Assembly: GCF_023155275.1 (NCBI RefSeq)
Contig: NZ_JALMUV010000052.1
Coordinates: 1-55,076, forward strand
Length of the DNA stretch: 55,076 nucleotides
Direction: 5' to 3'
Source: Streptomyces rhizoryzae
Lineage (GTDB): Bacteria; Actinomycetota; Actinomycetes; Streptomycetales; Streptomycetaceae
Below are positions 1 through 9,100 of this stretch, piece after piece. A program made the position numbers and the translations under genes. The notes under the pieces are model-generated. The model was not told the origin of the DNA and did no database searches. It saw nothing but the letters and a program-made list of their open reading frames with translations. Every line of letters starts with the position of its first letter. Positions within the stretch are counted from its first letter, which is position 1.

Positions 1-305
1 CAGTCCCGTTGAGGAGGCCGTGCAGTAGTGGGTTGCCGCGATGCGGCGGGATGGCTGCCCGGGGCCGTCGGCTCCGTGACAACTCGGAGAACACTACACG
101 AGTGGGTGAGGTGCATCAAACCCCTGCGGGGCGGCTGGGGTGGGGCCGGGGCGGAGGGCGGCGTCCGTTCGGAGCCCTGGTGGGGGGCAGCGCCCGTAGG
201 GGGGAGGCGAACGAATCCCGTAGGGGGTGCGAGGGCCCCCTGCGGGTCCACAACGAGAGGAGGGCGGGAGGTATTCCGGTGCCGGGCGGCGGGGGAAGAG
301 GACGG

Positions 306-438
306 CAACGCCCCGCCGCCCGGAGGGAGAGGTCAACGCACCGCCGGGCGGCAGGGGGAGGGCGACGCACCGCCGGGCGGCAGGGGGAGGCCAACGCCCT
401 GCGAGGCAGCAGGGGGAAGGCGACGCCCTGCCTGGGGG
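306..438. repeat. Tandem 28/29-bp minisatellite downstream of proC
   Basis: Units begin at 306 (28 bp), 334, 363 and 392 (29 bp each), with a partial copy from 421. Each unit starts C(A/G)ACGC and ends in a run of G with AGG. Units 334 and 363 differ at only two positions; the outer ones are more diverged. The array abuts the proC stop codon. The rest of 1-305 is GC-rich with no gene I can support. Confidence 0.85.
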
Positions 439-442
439 TGGG

Positions 443-1255
443 TCAGGTGGTGTTGCCGGAGGCCAGTTCGCGGCTGCGGTCGCGGGCGGCTTCGAGGGCG
501 GCGATGAGGGCCGCGCGGACGCCGTGGTTCTCCAGTTCGCGGATGGCGTTGATGGTGGTGCCCGCGGGGGAGGTGACGTTCTCGCGGAGTTTGACCGGGT
601 GTTCGCCGCTGTCGCGGAGCATCACCGCGGCGCCGATGGCGGCCTGGACGATGAGGTCGTGGGCCTTGTCGCGGGGCAGCCCGAGCAGGATGCCGGCGTC
701 GGTCATCGCCTCGACGAGGAAGTAGAAGTACGCCGGGCCGGAGCCGGAGAGGGCGGTGGCCGCGTCCTGCTGGGACTCCGGGACGCGCAGGGTCTTGCCG
801 ACCGTCGCGAAGATCTCCTCGGTGAGGGTGAGGTGCGCGGCGGTGGCGTGGGTGCCGGCGGAGATGACGGACATCGCCTCGTCGACCAGGGCCGGGGTGT
901 TGGTCATGACCCGTACCACCGGGGTCTCGGGGGCCAGCCGCTCCTCGATGAAGGAGGTCGGGATGCCGGCGGCGCCGCTGATGACCAGGCGGTCGGCGGG
1001 GACGTGCGGGGCCAGCTCGGTCAGCAGGGCGCCCATGTCCTGCGGCTTGACGGTGAGGATCAGCGTGTCGGCGGCCTCGGCGGCCTCGGCGTTGCTGACC
1101 GCCGCCACGCCGTAGCGGGTGCGGAGCTGGTCGGCGCGCTCCGGGCGGCGGGCGGTGACCAGCAGGTCGGAGGGCGCCCAGCCGCCGCGGATCATGCCGC
1201 TGAGCAGGGCTTCGCCGATTTTTCCGGTGCCGAGTACGGCGACCTTCTGGGTCAT
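443..1255 (-). CDS. proC: Pyrroline-5-carboxylate reductase
   Basis: Catalyses the last step of proline synthesis, NAD(P)H-dependent reduction of 1-pyrroline-5-carboxylate, in the cytosol. The 270-aa length is normal for ProC. The N-terminal Rossmann motif VLGTGKIGEALLSGMIRGG (about residues 7-25) binds the dinucleotide. The C-terminal helical domain carries the family signature around LSGSGPAYFYFLVEAMTDAG (about 172-191), followed by the TSPAGTT segment. The ATG at 1255 is preceded by a GAGGTGAA ribosome binding site at suitable spacing. It is transcribed alone, away from the divergent peptidase gene, and a minisatellite lies just past its stop. Confidence 0.97.
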   Translation of the reverse strand: MTQKVAVLGTGKIGEALLSGMIRGGWAPSDLLVTARRPERADQLRTRYGVAAVSNAEAAEAADTLILTVKPQDMGALLTELAPHVPADRLVISGAAGIPTSFIEERLAPETPVVRVMTNTPALVDEAMSVISAGTHATAAHLTLTEEIFATVGKTLRVPESQQDAATALSGSGPAYFYFLVEAMTDAGILLGLPRDKAHDLIVQAAIGAAVMLRDSGEHPVKLRENVTSPAGTTINAIRELENHGVRAALIAALEAARDRSRELASGNTT

Positions 1256-1603
1256 GCGTTCACCTCGCCGGTGGTGCGTGGTCGGTTCCCGGCCATCCTC
1301 GCACCGGTGGGCGGCGGGGTGCGGGGGGTGTCCACGGAGCGGGCAGGCACCGGCCCGGCAGGCACCGAGCCGGCGGGCGGGGACCTATGAGAGGGCCGGA
1401 TCGGTCGTGGTCCCGGTGGCGGTGGCCCGCGCCCCGGGGGGGGCGCCGGGTGGGGGTGCGGCTGCGGAGGGGGCGCCAGGAGTGGGTTGTCCTGGCCGTC
1501 GCCCCGGGGGCGGGACAGCCGGAACGGAGCGGTCGCGCGGGGAGAAGGGGCCGTAGGGTCGGGGAACTTGTGTTCGTTGCCCGTGCCCGGTCCGAGGAGT
1601 GCC
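1256..1603. other. Divergent intergenic region, proC / M1 peptidase
   Basis: This stretch separates two divergent genes. It holds the proC ribosome binding site at its left end and a GGAG for the peptidase near 1595. It is G-rich with low-complexity runs. I see no convincing promoter hexamers and no small gene. Confidence 0.5.
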
Positions 1604-3055
1604 GTGAATCGCCGCCCCTTCCGCAGCTGCGGTGCCGTCGCCGCGCTGTCCGTCGCCCTGCTGCTGTCCTCCTGCTCGCCCGGGGGCACGGCGGCGCCCG
1701 GACGTACCGCGGCGCCCGGGAGCACGGCCGCCAAGGGGGCGGTGGGCCGGGGCGGGTTGGGCGATCCCCTCTTCCCGGAGCTGGGCAACGCCGGCTACCG
1801 GGTCAGCCACTACGGCCTCGACCTCGCGTACGACGTCGCCCGGCGCCATCTGGACGGGACGGCCGCGATCACCGCCCGGGCGGGCCAGGACCTGCGCACG
1901 TTCCAACTGGACCTCCAGGGCATGACCGTCACCGGCGTGCGGGTCGACGGGCGGGACGCCGGGTTCAGCCGGACGGGCCACAAGCTGGTGGTCCGGCCGG
2001 CCGGCCGGATAGGCAAGGGCGACACGTTCCGGACGACCGTCAGCTACCGGGGGACGCCGCAGGAGATGACCGACGCGGACGGGGCGCGGGAGGGCTGGGT
2101 CCCCACCGCCGACGGCGCGTTCGTCAGCGGGGAGCCGGCCGGGTCGATGACGTGGTTCCCGGGCAACAACCACCCCAGCGACAAGGCCGCCTACGACTTC
2201 CGGATCACCGTGCCGGAGCGCTACACCGCGATCGCCAACGGGGAGCTGCGGTCGAAGCGGACCGCCGGCGGGCGGACCACCTACGCGTGGCACAGCGCCG
2301 AGCCGATGGCCAGTTACCTCGCCACCGCCACCATCGGGACGTTCGACGTCCAGGAGTCCCGTACACCGCAGGGCCTGCCGCTCTACGTGGCCGTCGACCC
2401 CCAGGAGGCCAAGGCCGCCAAGGAGCCGCTGTCCCGGTTGCCGGAGATCCTGGCCTGGGGGACCGAGCTGTTCGGCCCGTACCCGTTCTCCTCGGCGGGC
2501 GCCATCGTGGACCACACCCCGCCGCGGATCGACTGGGTGGCGCTGGAGACCCAGACCAAGCCGGTGTACGCCGGGGCGCCGGACACCGCGACGGTGGTGC
2601 ACGAGACCGCGCACCAGTGGTTCGGCGACTCGGTGACGCCGAAGACCTGGCGGGACACCTGGCTCAACGAGGGCTTCGCCACGTACGCGGAGTGGCTGTG
2701 GGAGGAGCGCGAGGGCGGCCGCACCCCGCAGGAGCAGTTCGACGCGCTCTACGACAGCGACGAGGACCAGGCGCGCTGGGACTTCCCGCCCGGCGAGCCG
2801 GAGTCGGCCGAGGACGTGACCGGGACGCCGGTCTACGAGCGCGGCGCGATGGTCCTCCAGCAGCTGCGGAACGCGGTCGGCGACAAGGCGTTCTTCGCGA
2901 TCCTCAAGGAGTGGCCGGCGAAGTTCCGGCACGCCAACGCGGACTCCGGGGACTTCATCGCCTTCTGCCAGGACCGGACGGACGAGGATCTGACCGACCT
3001 GTTCGACGACTGGCTGTACGGGGAGGGGCAGCCGGACTGGGAGTACGACGCGTGA
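1604..3055 (+). CDS. M1-family zinc metallopeptidase, lipoprotein
   Basis: A secreted, membrane-anchored peptidase of the M1 (gluzincin) family. The GTG at 1604 follows GGAG and gives a 483-aa protein with a lipoprotein signal ending in the lipobox LLSSC (about residues 18-22). The zinc site is HETAH (about 333-337), with the third ligand Glu 18 residues later in WLNEGFATY. The exopeptidase GxMEN motif is replaced by ALETQTKPVY, so substrate handling may differ from classical aminopeptidases. The protein lacks the long C-terminal helical domain of PepN and matches the short actinobacterial form. In-frame starts further upstream (1487) would bury the signal peptide. Confidence 0.9.
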   Translation: MNRRPFRSCGAVAALSVALLLSSCSPGGTAAPGRTAAPGSTAAKGAVGRGGLGDPLFPELGNAGYRVSHYGLDLAYDVARRHLDGTAAITARAGQDLRTFQLDLQGMTVTGVRVDGRDAGFSRTGHKLVVRPAGRIGKGDTFRTTVSYRGTPQEMTDADGAREGWVPTADGAFVSGEPAGSMTWFPGNNHPSDKAAYDFRITVPERYTAIANGELRSKRTAGGRTTYAWHSAEPMASYLATATIGTFDVQESRTPQGLPLYVAVDPQEAKAAKEPLSRLPEILAWGTELFGPYPFSSAGAIVDHTPPRIDWVALETQTKPVYAGAPDTATVVHETAHQWFGDSVTPKTWRDTWLNEGFATYAEWLWEEREGGRTPQEQFDALYDSDEDQARWDFPPGEPESAEDVTGTPVYERGAMVLQQLRNAVGDKAFFAILKEWPAKFRHANADSGDFIAFCQDRTDEDLTDLFDDWLYGEGQPDWEYDA

Positions 3056-3161
3056 CGGTCCCGCGCGCCGGGGCTGAGCACCGGGCGGGCGGCCGGGGGG
3101 CCGGCCGGGGGGCCGGGCTGCGCGACGGCCGGCGGCCGGTGGCCGGTGGCCGGCCCTGTGG

Positions 3162-4211
3162 TCAGCGGCCGGCCCCCGCCCCGGGCGCGGCCCCCGTCCC
3201 CGGCGCGGTCCCGTCCCCGGGCGCGGCCCCCGCCCCGGTCTCCGCCCTCAACTGCCCCAGCTTGTCCGGGTTGAGGACGGCGTCCACCTCCGTGATCCGG
3301 CCGGCGTGGACCGTGAAGGCGAGGACGCCGGACGGGAACCGCCCGGTCGGGTCGGTGAAGACGATGCCGGGGGCGCCGTTGACGTCCCGTACGGACAGCC
3401 GCACGGTCGCCGGGTCGAGGCCGCCGGTGACCACGCCCCAGGCGTAGCGGGCGACCTTGGTGCGGCCCAGGACCGGCCGGCGGGCGGCGGTCACCTTGCC
3501 GCCGCCGTCCGAGCGCCACACCACCTGCGGGTCCAGGACGGTGAGCAGCGCCGCGAAGTCCCCGCCCGTCACGGCCGCCAGGAACGCCTCGACGGTGCGC
3601 CGGTGCTCGGACCGGTCGACGGTGCGGCGCGGGGCCTCGGCGCGGACCCGGCGGCGGGCGCGCGAGGCGAGCCGGCGGACCGCGTCCGGGGTGCGGCCCA
3701 CCGCCTCGGCGATCTCCGGGAACGGCACGGCGAAGACGTCGTACAGGACGAAGGCGGTGCGCTCGGCCGGGGTGAGCCGCTCCAGGACGGTCAGCAGCGC
3801 CATGCTCACGGACTCGTCGAGGGTGACCCGGTCCTCGGGGCCGTCGGGGGCGCCGGAGCGGCCGGGGGCGGCGGGTCCGCGGCCCGGCGCGCCGTCCAGC
3901 AGCGGCTCGGGCAGCCAGGGCCCCACGTACAGTTCGCGGCGGGCCCGGGCCGAGCCCAGCAGGTCGTAGCAGATCCGGCTCACCACGGTGGTGAGGAAGG
4001 CGCGCGGGCTGGCCACCGGCGCGTCGTCGGGCAGCGCCTGCCAGCGCAGCCAGGTCTCCTGGACGGCGTCCTCGGCGTCGCTGACCGTCCCGGTGATCCG
4101 GTACGCCACGCCCCACAGCCGTCCGCGCAGTTCCTCGAACCGCGCCAGCCGCTCGGCCGCGCCCCCGGCCACCCCGGTGCCCTCCGCCGCCCCGGTGCCC
4201 TCCGCCGCCAT
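3162..4211 (-). CDS. sigJ: ECF sigma factor, SigJ type with SnoaL-like tail
   Basis: A sigma-70 family factor of extracytoplasmic-function size (349 aa). Region 2 lies near residues 15-75 (YRITGTVSDAEDAVQETWLR). Region 4 lies near 125-185 (LTPAERTAFVLYDVFAVPFP, then an HTH). It continues into a SnoaL/NTF2-like C-terminal domain (about 200-330), the arrangement of SigJ-type ECF factors in which the tail modulates activity in place of an anti-sigma factor. The ATG at 4211 has a GGAGG-type site upstream. A 65-residue upstream extension is possible but reads as non-coding Arg/Pro-rich sequence. It is divergent from the glycosidase-like gene, a possible target. Confidence 0.88.
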   Translation of the reverse strand: MAAEGTGAAEGTGVAGGAAERLARFEELRGRLWGVAYRITGTVSDAEDAVQETWLRWQALPDDAPVASPRAFLTTVVSRICYDLLGSARARRELYVGPWLPEPLLDGAPGRGPAAPGRSGAPDGPEDRVTLDESVSMALLTVLERLTPAERTAFVLYDVFAVPFPEIAEAVGRTPDAVRRLASRARRRVRAEAPRRTVDRSEHRRTVEAFLAAVTGGDFAALLTVLDPQVVWRSDGGGKVTAARRPVLGRTKVARYAWGVVTGGLDPATVRLSVRDVNGAPGIVFTDPTGRFPSGVLAFTVHAGRITEVDAVLNPDKLGQLRAETGAGAAPGDGTAPGTGAAPGAGAGR

Positions 4212-4386
4212 GTGCCCCGCCTCCCTCGCGCGCCGCCCGCGGTCCCCGCCCGCGCTCCTGGCGCCGCACGCGCCCATCCTGCCCGGTCCGCCACGGGGTC
4301 TGCCGCAGAATGGCGCGCAGCGACCGGTGGGCGGCCGCCGGGCGGCCCACCGGCCGCCGGAGCGACGGGGGAAGCGAGGCGGCGCC

Positions 4387-5346
4387 ATGCGTGCGCGCGG
4401 CATCAACTACGACACCGGGTTCCTCCCCGGGGACAAGCTCTCGCGGAAGGTCTTCACCGAGGCGGCGGTGCGGCGGGACATGGCCGTCATCGCCGGGGAA
4501 CTGCACTGCGACGCGGTCCGCGTCTCGGGCGGGCGCCCGGAGCGGCTGAGCACCGCGGCCCGGTACGCGGCGGAGGCCGGGCTGGAGGTGTGGTTCGCGC
4601 CGTTCCCGGTGGACCTCGCCCCCGAGGAGCTGCTCCCGTTCTTCGCCGAGTGCGCCGGGCGGGCGGAGGAGGTCCGCCGGAGCGGGGCCGAGGTGGTCTT
4701 CGTCGCGGGGTGCGAGACCAGCATGTTCTGCAAGGGGTTCCTCCCCGGGGAGACCTACGACGACCGGATCCGGGCGATGAGCACCGCGGACCTGGCCTGG
4801 TGGCAGTCGCTGGGCCCGGTCCAGGAGCGGCTGAACGGCTTCCTCGCCGAGGTGGCCGCGGCCGTCCGGGAGCGCTTCGGCGGCCGGATCACCTACGCCT
4901 CCGGCCCCTGGGAGGACGTCGACTGGGCGCCGTTCGACCTCGTCGGGGTGGACGCCTACCGGGCCTCGTACAACGCCGCCACCTTCCGGGAGGAGCTGCG
5001 CGGGCACGCGGCGCACGGGAAGCCGGTCGCGGTGACCGAATTCGGCACCTGCCCGTACCGGGGCGCGGGCGAGCTGGGCGGGATGGCCTGGGCGCCGCCG
5101 GCCGGCGCGGTGCGCGACGAGGGCGAGCAGGTGCGGTACTTCGGCGAGCTGCTCGACGTCTTCGAGGCGGAGGGGGTGGACACCGCCCTGTGGTTCACCT
5201 TCGCCGCGTTCGGCCGGGCGGACGCGGCGGGCGACCTCGGCTCGTACGGGGTGGTGGGGATGGCCGGCGGGGAGGCGGCGGCCGAGGACTGGGAGCCGCG
5301 GGAGGTCTTCCGGGCGATGGCCGAGCGCTACGCCCGCCGGCCCTGA
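4387..5346 (+). CDS. Glycoside-hydrolase-like TIM-barrel protein
   Basis: A 319-aa protein with no signal peptide. It looks like a TIM barrel related to clan GH-A glycosidases: FDLVGVDAYR (about residues 184-193) and VTEFGTCPY (about 216-224) resemble the late strands that carry the nucleophile Glu in that clan, and an aromatic WFTFAAFG strand follows. The conserved acid/base Asn-Glu pair of true glycosidases is not obvious, so activity is uncertain. Streptomyces homologues are often called hypothetical or abortive-infection proteins without proof. It is divergent from the sigJ-type gene across 175 bp, so shared control is plausible. Confidence 0.7.
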   Translation: MRARGINYDTGFLPGDKLSRKVFTEAAVRRDMAVIAGELHCDAVRVSGGRPERLSTAARYAAEAGLEVWFAPFPVDLAPEELLPFFAECAGRAEEVRRSGAEVVFVAGCETSMFCKGFLPGETYDDRIRAMSTADLAWWQSLGPVQERLNGFLAEVAAAVRERFGGRITYASGPWEDVDWAPFDLVGVDAYRASYNAATFREELRGHAAHGKPVAVTEFGTCPYRGAGELGGMAWAPPAGAVRDEGEQVRYFGELLDVFEAEGVDTALWFTFAAFGRADAAGDLGSYGVVGMAGGEAAAEDWEPREVFRAMAERYARRP

Positions 5347-5393
5347 CGTCCCCGGGCCGTCACCGGACCTGACGCCCCCGGGCCGTCACCGGG
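5342..5393. repeat. 26-bp tandem duplication spanning a stop codon
   Basis: Two adjacent 26-bp copies (5342-5367 and 5368-5393), each starting CCTGACG, differ at two positions. The first contains the TGA of the glycosidase-like gene, so the second copy supplies a second TGA downstream. A local slippage duplication is the simplest origin. Confidence 0.85.
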
Positions 5394-5444
5394 TCCGGCC
5401 CCGCCGGTCCCCGGGGCGCGCCGGGGGCCGCGCCGCCCGTGCCC

Positions 5445-5960
5445 TCAGCGGCGCTTCCTCGGCTTCGGCCCGCGCGCCGCCGGATTGCCCGTACGGGTCC
5501 CCCGGCGGCGGGCGTGGCGTTCGAGGGCCGCCTCGTACTCGGCGCGGCGGAGCTGCTCCCCGGGCGCTTCGACGAGGCTGCGGCAGAAGTAGGCCAGCAG
5601 CGAGCCGATGAAGCCGATCAGCAGCAGGCTCTGCGCCGACCGGTCGGCCGCGCTGTCGGCCGCCGCGCCGGGCCGCCGGAGGAAGCCGTCCCAGGTGCGG
5701 CGGAAGGCCAGCGCGCTGCACACGGCGAAGCCGGCGACGACCAGGACGTTGACGAACGAGCCGACCGCGGCGATCGTCAGGCCCTGGAACGCGAACCGCA
5801 GCACCAGCGCCCCGGCCGCGGCCAGCACCAGCGATCCGGCCGCCACCGCGGCCCGGCGCAGCGCGTAGCCGCCGTCGTGCTCGACCCAGGTGGTGCCGAA
5901 GAAACGGATCTCCTCCGGCTCCGGGCCGCCCGGGGACACGGTGCGCTGCGCGTCGCTCAT
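5445..5960 (-). CDS. Small integral membrane protein, unknown function
   Basis: The 171-aa product has hydrophobic segments at about residues 37-55 and 58-80 and a third at about 110-128, so it is probably a three-span membrane protein. The basic C-terminus (GPKPRKRR) should face the cytoplasm. I recognise no named domain. The ATG at 5960 (MSDAQRTV) is chosen over an upstream ATG at 6020 because residues before it are low-complexity. It is the last gene before a run of genes in the opposite direction. Confidence 0.7.
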   Translation of the reverse strand: MSDAQRTVSPGGPEPEEIRFFGTTWVEHDGGYALRRAAVAAGSLVLAAAGALVLRFAFQGLTIAAVGSFVNVLVVAGFAVCSALAFRRTWDGFLRRPGAAADSAADRSAQSLLLIGFIGSLLAYFCRSLVEAPGEQLRRAEYEAALERHARRRGTRTGNPAARGPKPRKRR

Positions 5961-6051
5961 GCCGTCGATTATCCCGGACGCCCCGGTTGTCCCCGGACGC
6001 CCCCGGTGCCCGGGAGGCATGCCGGCTTCCGGGCACCGGGGCGGCCGGGCC

Positions 6052-6336
6052 TCACCCCATGCAGGTGGGCGCGACCATGCCGTCGCTGCCGGTGTGGACG
6101 TAGGTGTCGGAGACGTACTGGCCGGGGCCGATGTTGTCCCAGATGTTGGAGGTGCCGTACGGGCCGGTGACCCACTGGCCGCGGCGCTGGCAGCGGATCT
6201 CCACCCGGGCGCCCGCCGCCAGCTGCCGGACCACCGGGGTGTCCGTGCCGGGCCCCTGGCGGACGTTGACGCGGTAACCGGGCGCGACGGGGTACGTCAC
6301 CCCGGCGGCGAGAGCCTGTGCGTCCTGTGTGCTCAT
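6052..6336 (-). CDS. SH3-domain (SH3b-like) small protein
   Basis: A 94-aa protein that is almost entirely one bacterial SH3 domain: YRVNVRQGPGTDTPVVRQL and later ARVEIRCQRRGQWVTGPYG are typical of SH3b repeats that bind cell-wall peptides. No signal peptide is visible with the ATG at 6336, which has a GGGGGA site upstream. It could be secreted by an unusual route or act inside the cell. It is divergent from the Ser/Thr kinase gene and shares a 187-bp control region with it. Confidence 0.75.
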   Translation of the reverse strand: MSTQDAQALAAGVTYPVAPGYRVNVRQGPGTDTPVVRQLAAGARVEIRCQRRGQWVTGPYGTSNIWDNIGPGQYVSDTYVHTGSDGMVAPTCMG

Positions 6337-6523
6337 GATCGGAAATCCCCCCGTTGTTCTCGATGGGCGCCCGCCGCTGCCGGGCGGCCGTTCCCCCGGG
6401 CATGCGTGCGAAACCCGTGGGCGGCACGCTAGCAAGCCTCACCCGTCCGGACCGCGCCATCGACTAGGCTCCGCGCGTCGCACTCGCGACCGCATGGCAT
6501 GGCGACGACACGGGGGTGGAACG

Positions 6524-8839
6524 ATGCCGCCGCTGCGCGAGTCCGGGCCCGGCCCGGAAGCGGAACGTCCGGAATACGCCGGGCAGTACCGCCTGGAGGC
6601 CCGGCTGGGTTCCGGGGGCATGGGCGTGGTCCACCTGGCCCGGTCCTCCTCCGGACTGCTGCTCGCGGTCAAGGTCATCCACGCCGAATTCGCCCAGGAC
6701 CCGGAGTTCCGGGGACGGTTCCGGCAGGAGGTGGCGGCCGCCCGGCGGGTCAGCGGCGCCTTCACCGCCCCCGTCGTGGACGCCGACCCGGACGCCGGAC
6801 GCCCCTGGATGGCCACCCTCCACATCGCCGGCCCGACCCTCTCCGACCATGTGAAGCGGAACGGCCCGCTGGCCCCGGCCGAGGTGCGGCAGCTGGGCGC
6901 GGGCCTGGCCGAGGCGCTGCGCGACATCCACCGCGCGGGCGTGGTGCACCGCGATCTCAAGCCCGGCAACGTCCTGCTCGCCGCCGACGGCCCGAAGGTC
7001 ATCGACTTCGGGATCTCCCGGCCGTCCGACAGCGAGATGCGCACCGAGACCGGCAAGCTGATCGGCACCCCGCCGTTCATGGCGCCCGAGCAGTTCCAGC
7101 GGCCGCGCGAGGTCGGCCCGGCGGCGGACGTCTTCGCCCTGGGGTCGGTGCTGGTGCACGCCGCCACCGGGCGCGGCCCCTTCGACTCCGACAGCCCGTA
7201 CCTGGTCGCGTACCAGGTGGTGCACGACGACGCGGACCTCTCCGGCGTCCCGGACGCGCTGGTGCCGCTGGTCGCCGGCTGCCTGGCCAAGGACCCGGCG
7301 GACCGCCCGACGCCGGGCCGCCTGATGGAACTCCTGCGCACCGACGCCCCGATGACGCTCCCGGCCGCCGCCCGCCCGCCCGGCGGCGCGCTGCCGGAGA
7401 CCGTCCCGGGCGCCGTCCGGGTCCCCGCCCAGCGGCAGCCGGCCCGCGCCGAGACCACCCACGTCCGCGCCCGCACCCCCGGCCCGGCCGCCGCCCCGGC
7501 CGACCCCGCCGCACCCGGCATACCCCGCACACCCGCCACACCCGCCGCCCCCGGAACCCCAGCCGCCGGCCCGGCCCTGCCCGACCCTCCGGAGCCCCGG
7601 CCCGCCCGGCGCCCGGCCCGCTCCCGCCGCCGCCTCCTGGGTGCCGCCGCGGCCCTCGTCCTCGTCCTCGGCGCCGCCGGCGCCTGGGCCCTGACCGCCG
7701 GCGCCGACGACGACCCGGCCCTCCAGACCCACCCCCCGCGCACCCCGCGCACCACCTTCCACTCCTGGCGCACCACGCTCGTCGAGCGCCCGGCCGGCTA
7801 CGCCGCCGAGATGCCGTACTGCACGGCCGGCGCCGGCGCGGTCTTCTGCGGCCAGTCCGGCCTCCCGGCGGCCCGGCTGTCCCCCGGCACCGGCGAGGTG
7901 GCCTGGCGCCACGAGGCCGCCGGTCCGGCCCGCAGCGCCGTCTCCCCCACCGCCCCGGTCCTCTCCGGCGGCCTCCTCTACACCTTCGCCGCCGACGGCC
8001 GGCGCCTGCTCGCCCTCGACCCGTCGGCACACGGCAAGGGGGCGCTCCGCTGGAGCATGGACGTCTCGCCCTACGAGGGCGGCGCGGCCGTGGTCGCCGA
8101 CCGGATCCTGCTGACCGCCGCCGACGGCACCGTCACCGCGCTCGACACCACCACCCACCGGCAGCGCTGGCGCACCCGCTTCCCCGGCCACCGGCTGCCC
8201 CGCTTCACCGCCTACGGCGACCCGCACACCGCCTACGCCGCCGAGACCGGCACCACCGGCCCGGCCCCGGCCACCCAGCTCACCGCCATCGACCCGGCCG
8301 ACGGCTCGGTGCACTGGTCCCGCCGCCTGCCCGGCTCGCTCACCCTGGCCGGGCCCACCCGCTCCGGCGCCCTCTTCCTCACCGTCGGCGACCCCACCTA
8401 CGACAACGTGACCGCCGCGGTCCTCCGCTACGACCCGGCGACCCGCCGGACCCGCCGCCTCCCGCTGGCCGCCCCGCTCCGCGGCGTGGCGGCCACCGTC
8501 CAGGGCGAGACCGCCTACCTCCTCGCCGAGGGCGGCGCCCTCCAGGCCGTCGGCGAGCGGACGTGGGACACCGAGACCTCGGTGAGCCGCGGCTCGGCCC
8601 CCGTGGCCGCCGGCGACCGCCTCTACTTCACCGCCGCCGACGGCCGCCTGATCGCCGTGGACACCACCTCCGGCGCCCTCCTCGGCCAGACCCCGCCCCG
8701 TCTCACCGCCACCCGCCACAACGGCTTCCTCCAGGCCGTGCCCGCGCCCTGCCTGGACGCCGCGCACGGCCGGATCTACGCCGCCTCCCCCGACGGCACC
8801 GTCTTCGGCGCGGCGACCACCGACCCGGCCCGCTGGTGA
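6524..8839 (+). CDS. Membrane Ser/Thr protein kinase with PQQ-type beta-propeller
   Basis: A Hanks-type eukaryotic-like kinase. The glycine loop is LGSGGMGVVHLA (about residues 29-40), the catalytic loop HRDLKPGN (142-149) and DFG 161-163. A Pro/Ala-rich juxtamembrane linker (about 285-365) leads to one membrane span (about 372-390). The extracytoplasmic part (about 400-771) has repeated PQQ-like blades (ALDPSAHGKGALRWSM, ALDTTTHRQRWRTRF, AIDPADGSVHWSRRL) that probably sense a ligand or wall component. The ATG at 6524 follows GGGGGTGGA. Total length is 771 aa. The substrate is unknown. Confidence 0.92.
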   Translation: MPPLRESGPGPEAERPEYAGQYRLEARLGSGGMGVVHLARSSSGLLLAVKVIHAEFAQDPEFRGRFRQEVAAARRVSGAFTAPVVDADPDAGRPWMATLHIAGPTLSDHVKRNGPLAPAEVRQLGAGLAEALRDIHRAGVVHRDLKPGNVLLAADGPKVIDFGISRPSDSEMRTETGKLIGTPPFMAPEQFQRPREVGPAADVFALGSVLVHAATGRGPFDSDSPYLVAYQVVHDDADLSGVPDALVPLVAGCLAKDPADRPTPGRLMELLRTDAPMTLPAAARPPGGALPETVPGAVRVPAQRQPARAETTHVRARTPGPAAAPADPAAPGIPRTPATPAAPGTPAAGPALPDPPEPRPARRPARSRRRLLGAAAALVLVLGAAGAWALTAGADDDPALQTHPPRTPRTTFHSWRTTLVERPAGYAAEMPYCTAGAGAVFCGQSGLPAARLSPGTGEVAWRHEAAGPARSAVSPTAPVLSGGLLYTFAADGRRLLALDPSAHGKGALRWSMDVSPYEGGAAVVADRILLTAADGTVTALDTTTHRQRWRTRFPGHRLPRFTAYGDPHTAYAAETGTTGPAPATQLTAIDPADGSVHWSRRLPGSLTLAGPTRSGALFLTVGDPTYDNVTAAVLRYDPATRRTRRLPLAAPLRGVAATVQGETAYLLAEGGALQAVGERTWDTETSVSRGSAPVAAGDRLYFTAADGRLIAVDTTSGALLGQTPPRLTATRHNGFLQAVPAPCLDAAHGRIYAASPDGTVFGAATTDPARW

Positions 8840-8850
8840 CCCGCCCCGGT

Positions 8851-8874
8851 CCGGTGCCCTCGCGGGGGCACCGG
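8851..8874. terminator. Hairpin between convergent genes
   Basis: A perfect 9-bp stem (8851-8859 with 8866-8874) with a 6-nt loop, sitting between the kinase stop and the stop of the convergent small gene. It lacks a T tract, which is common for Streptomyces terminators. Confidence 0.6.
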
Positions 8875-8878
8875 GCCG

Positions 8879-9100
8879 TCAGGCCGGCCGCGTACTCTGC
8901 CGGTTGAGCTCCGCCACATGGCCGCTGAGCGCCGCGGACACCGTGACCGGCTCGATGTCCGCCGGATCCGCGTCCCACTCCACCCCGCCCCCGAGCGGCC
9001 GGAGCTGGACGCACTCCCCCTCGTGGTCCATGACCCGCCCGACCCGGTCCCGCAGCCGGTCCCGCACGATCTCGCCCTTCGCGGGCAGGCCGGCCGTCAT
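8879..9100 (-). CDS. Small protein of HTH/DUF397 cassette, unknown function
   Basis: 73 aa with no recognised domain. The sequence VMDHEGECVQLRPLGGGVEW suggests a small beta fold. It is translationally coupled to the 70-aa gene upstream: its ATG (9098-9100) shares an ATGA overlap with that gene's stop. Small proteins of this sort flank HTH-DUF5753/DUF397 cassettes in Streptomyces. The second cassette here (31.2-33.2 kb) has an RsbW-like ATPase in the equivalent position instead. Confidence 0.65.
   Translation of the reverse strand: MTAGLPAKGEIVRDRLRDRVGRVMDHEGECVQLRPLGGGVEWDADPADIEPVTVSAALSGHVAELNRQSTRPA

Noticed and set aside
1..305. Reading frames at the left edge of the window
   Set aside because: Several overlapping frames are open but all are Arg/Gly/Pro-rich and change composition at the minisatellite; none has a start signal or recognisable motif.
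304..440. CRISPR array at the left edge
   Set aside because: Units are contiguous 28/29-bp copies without unique spacers, so it is a minisatellite.
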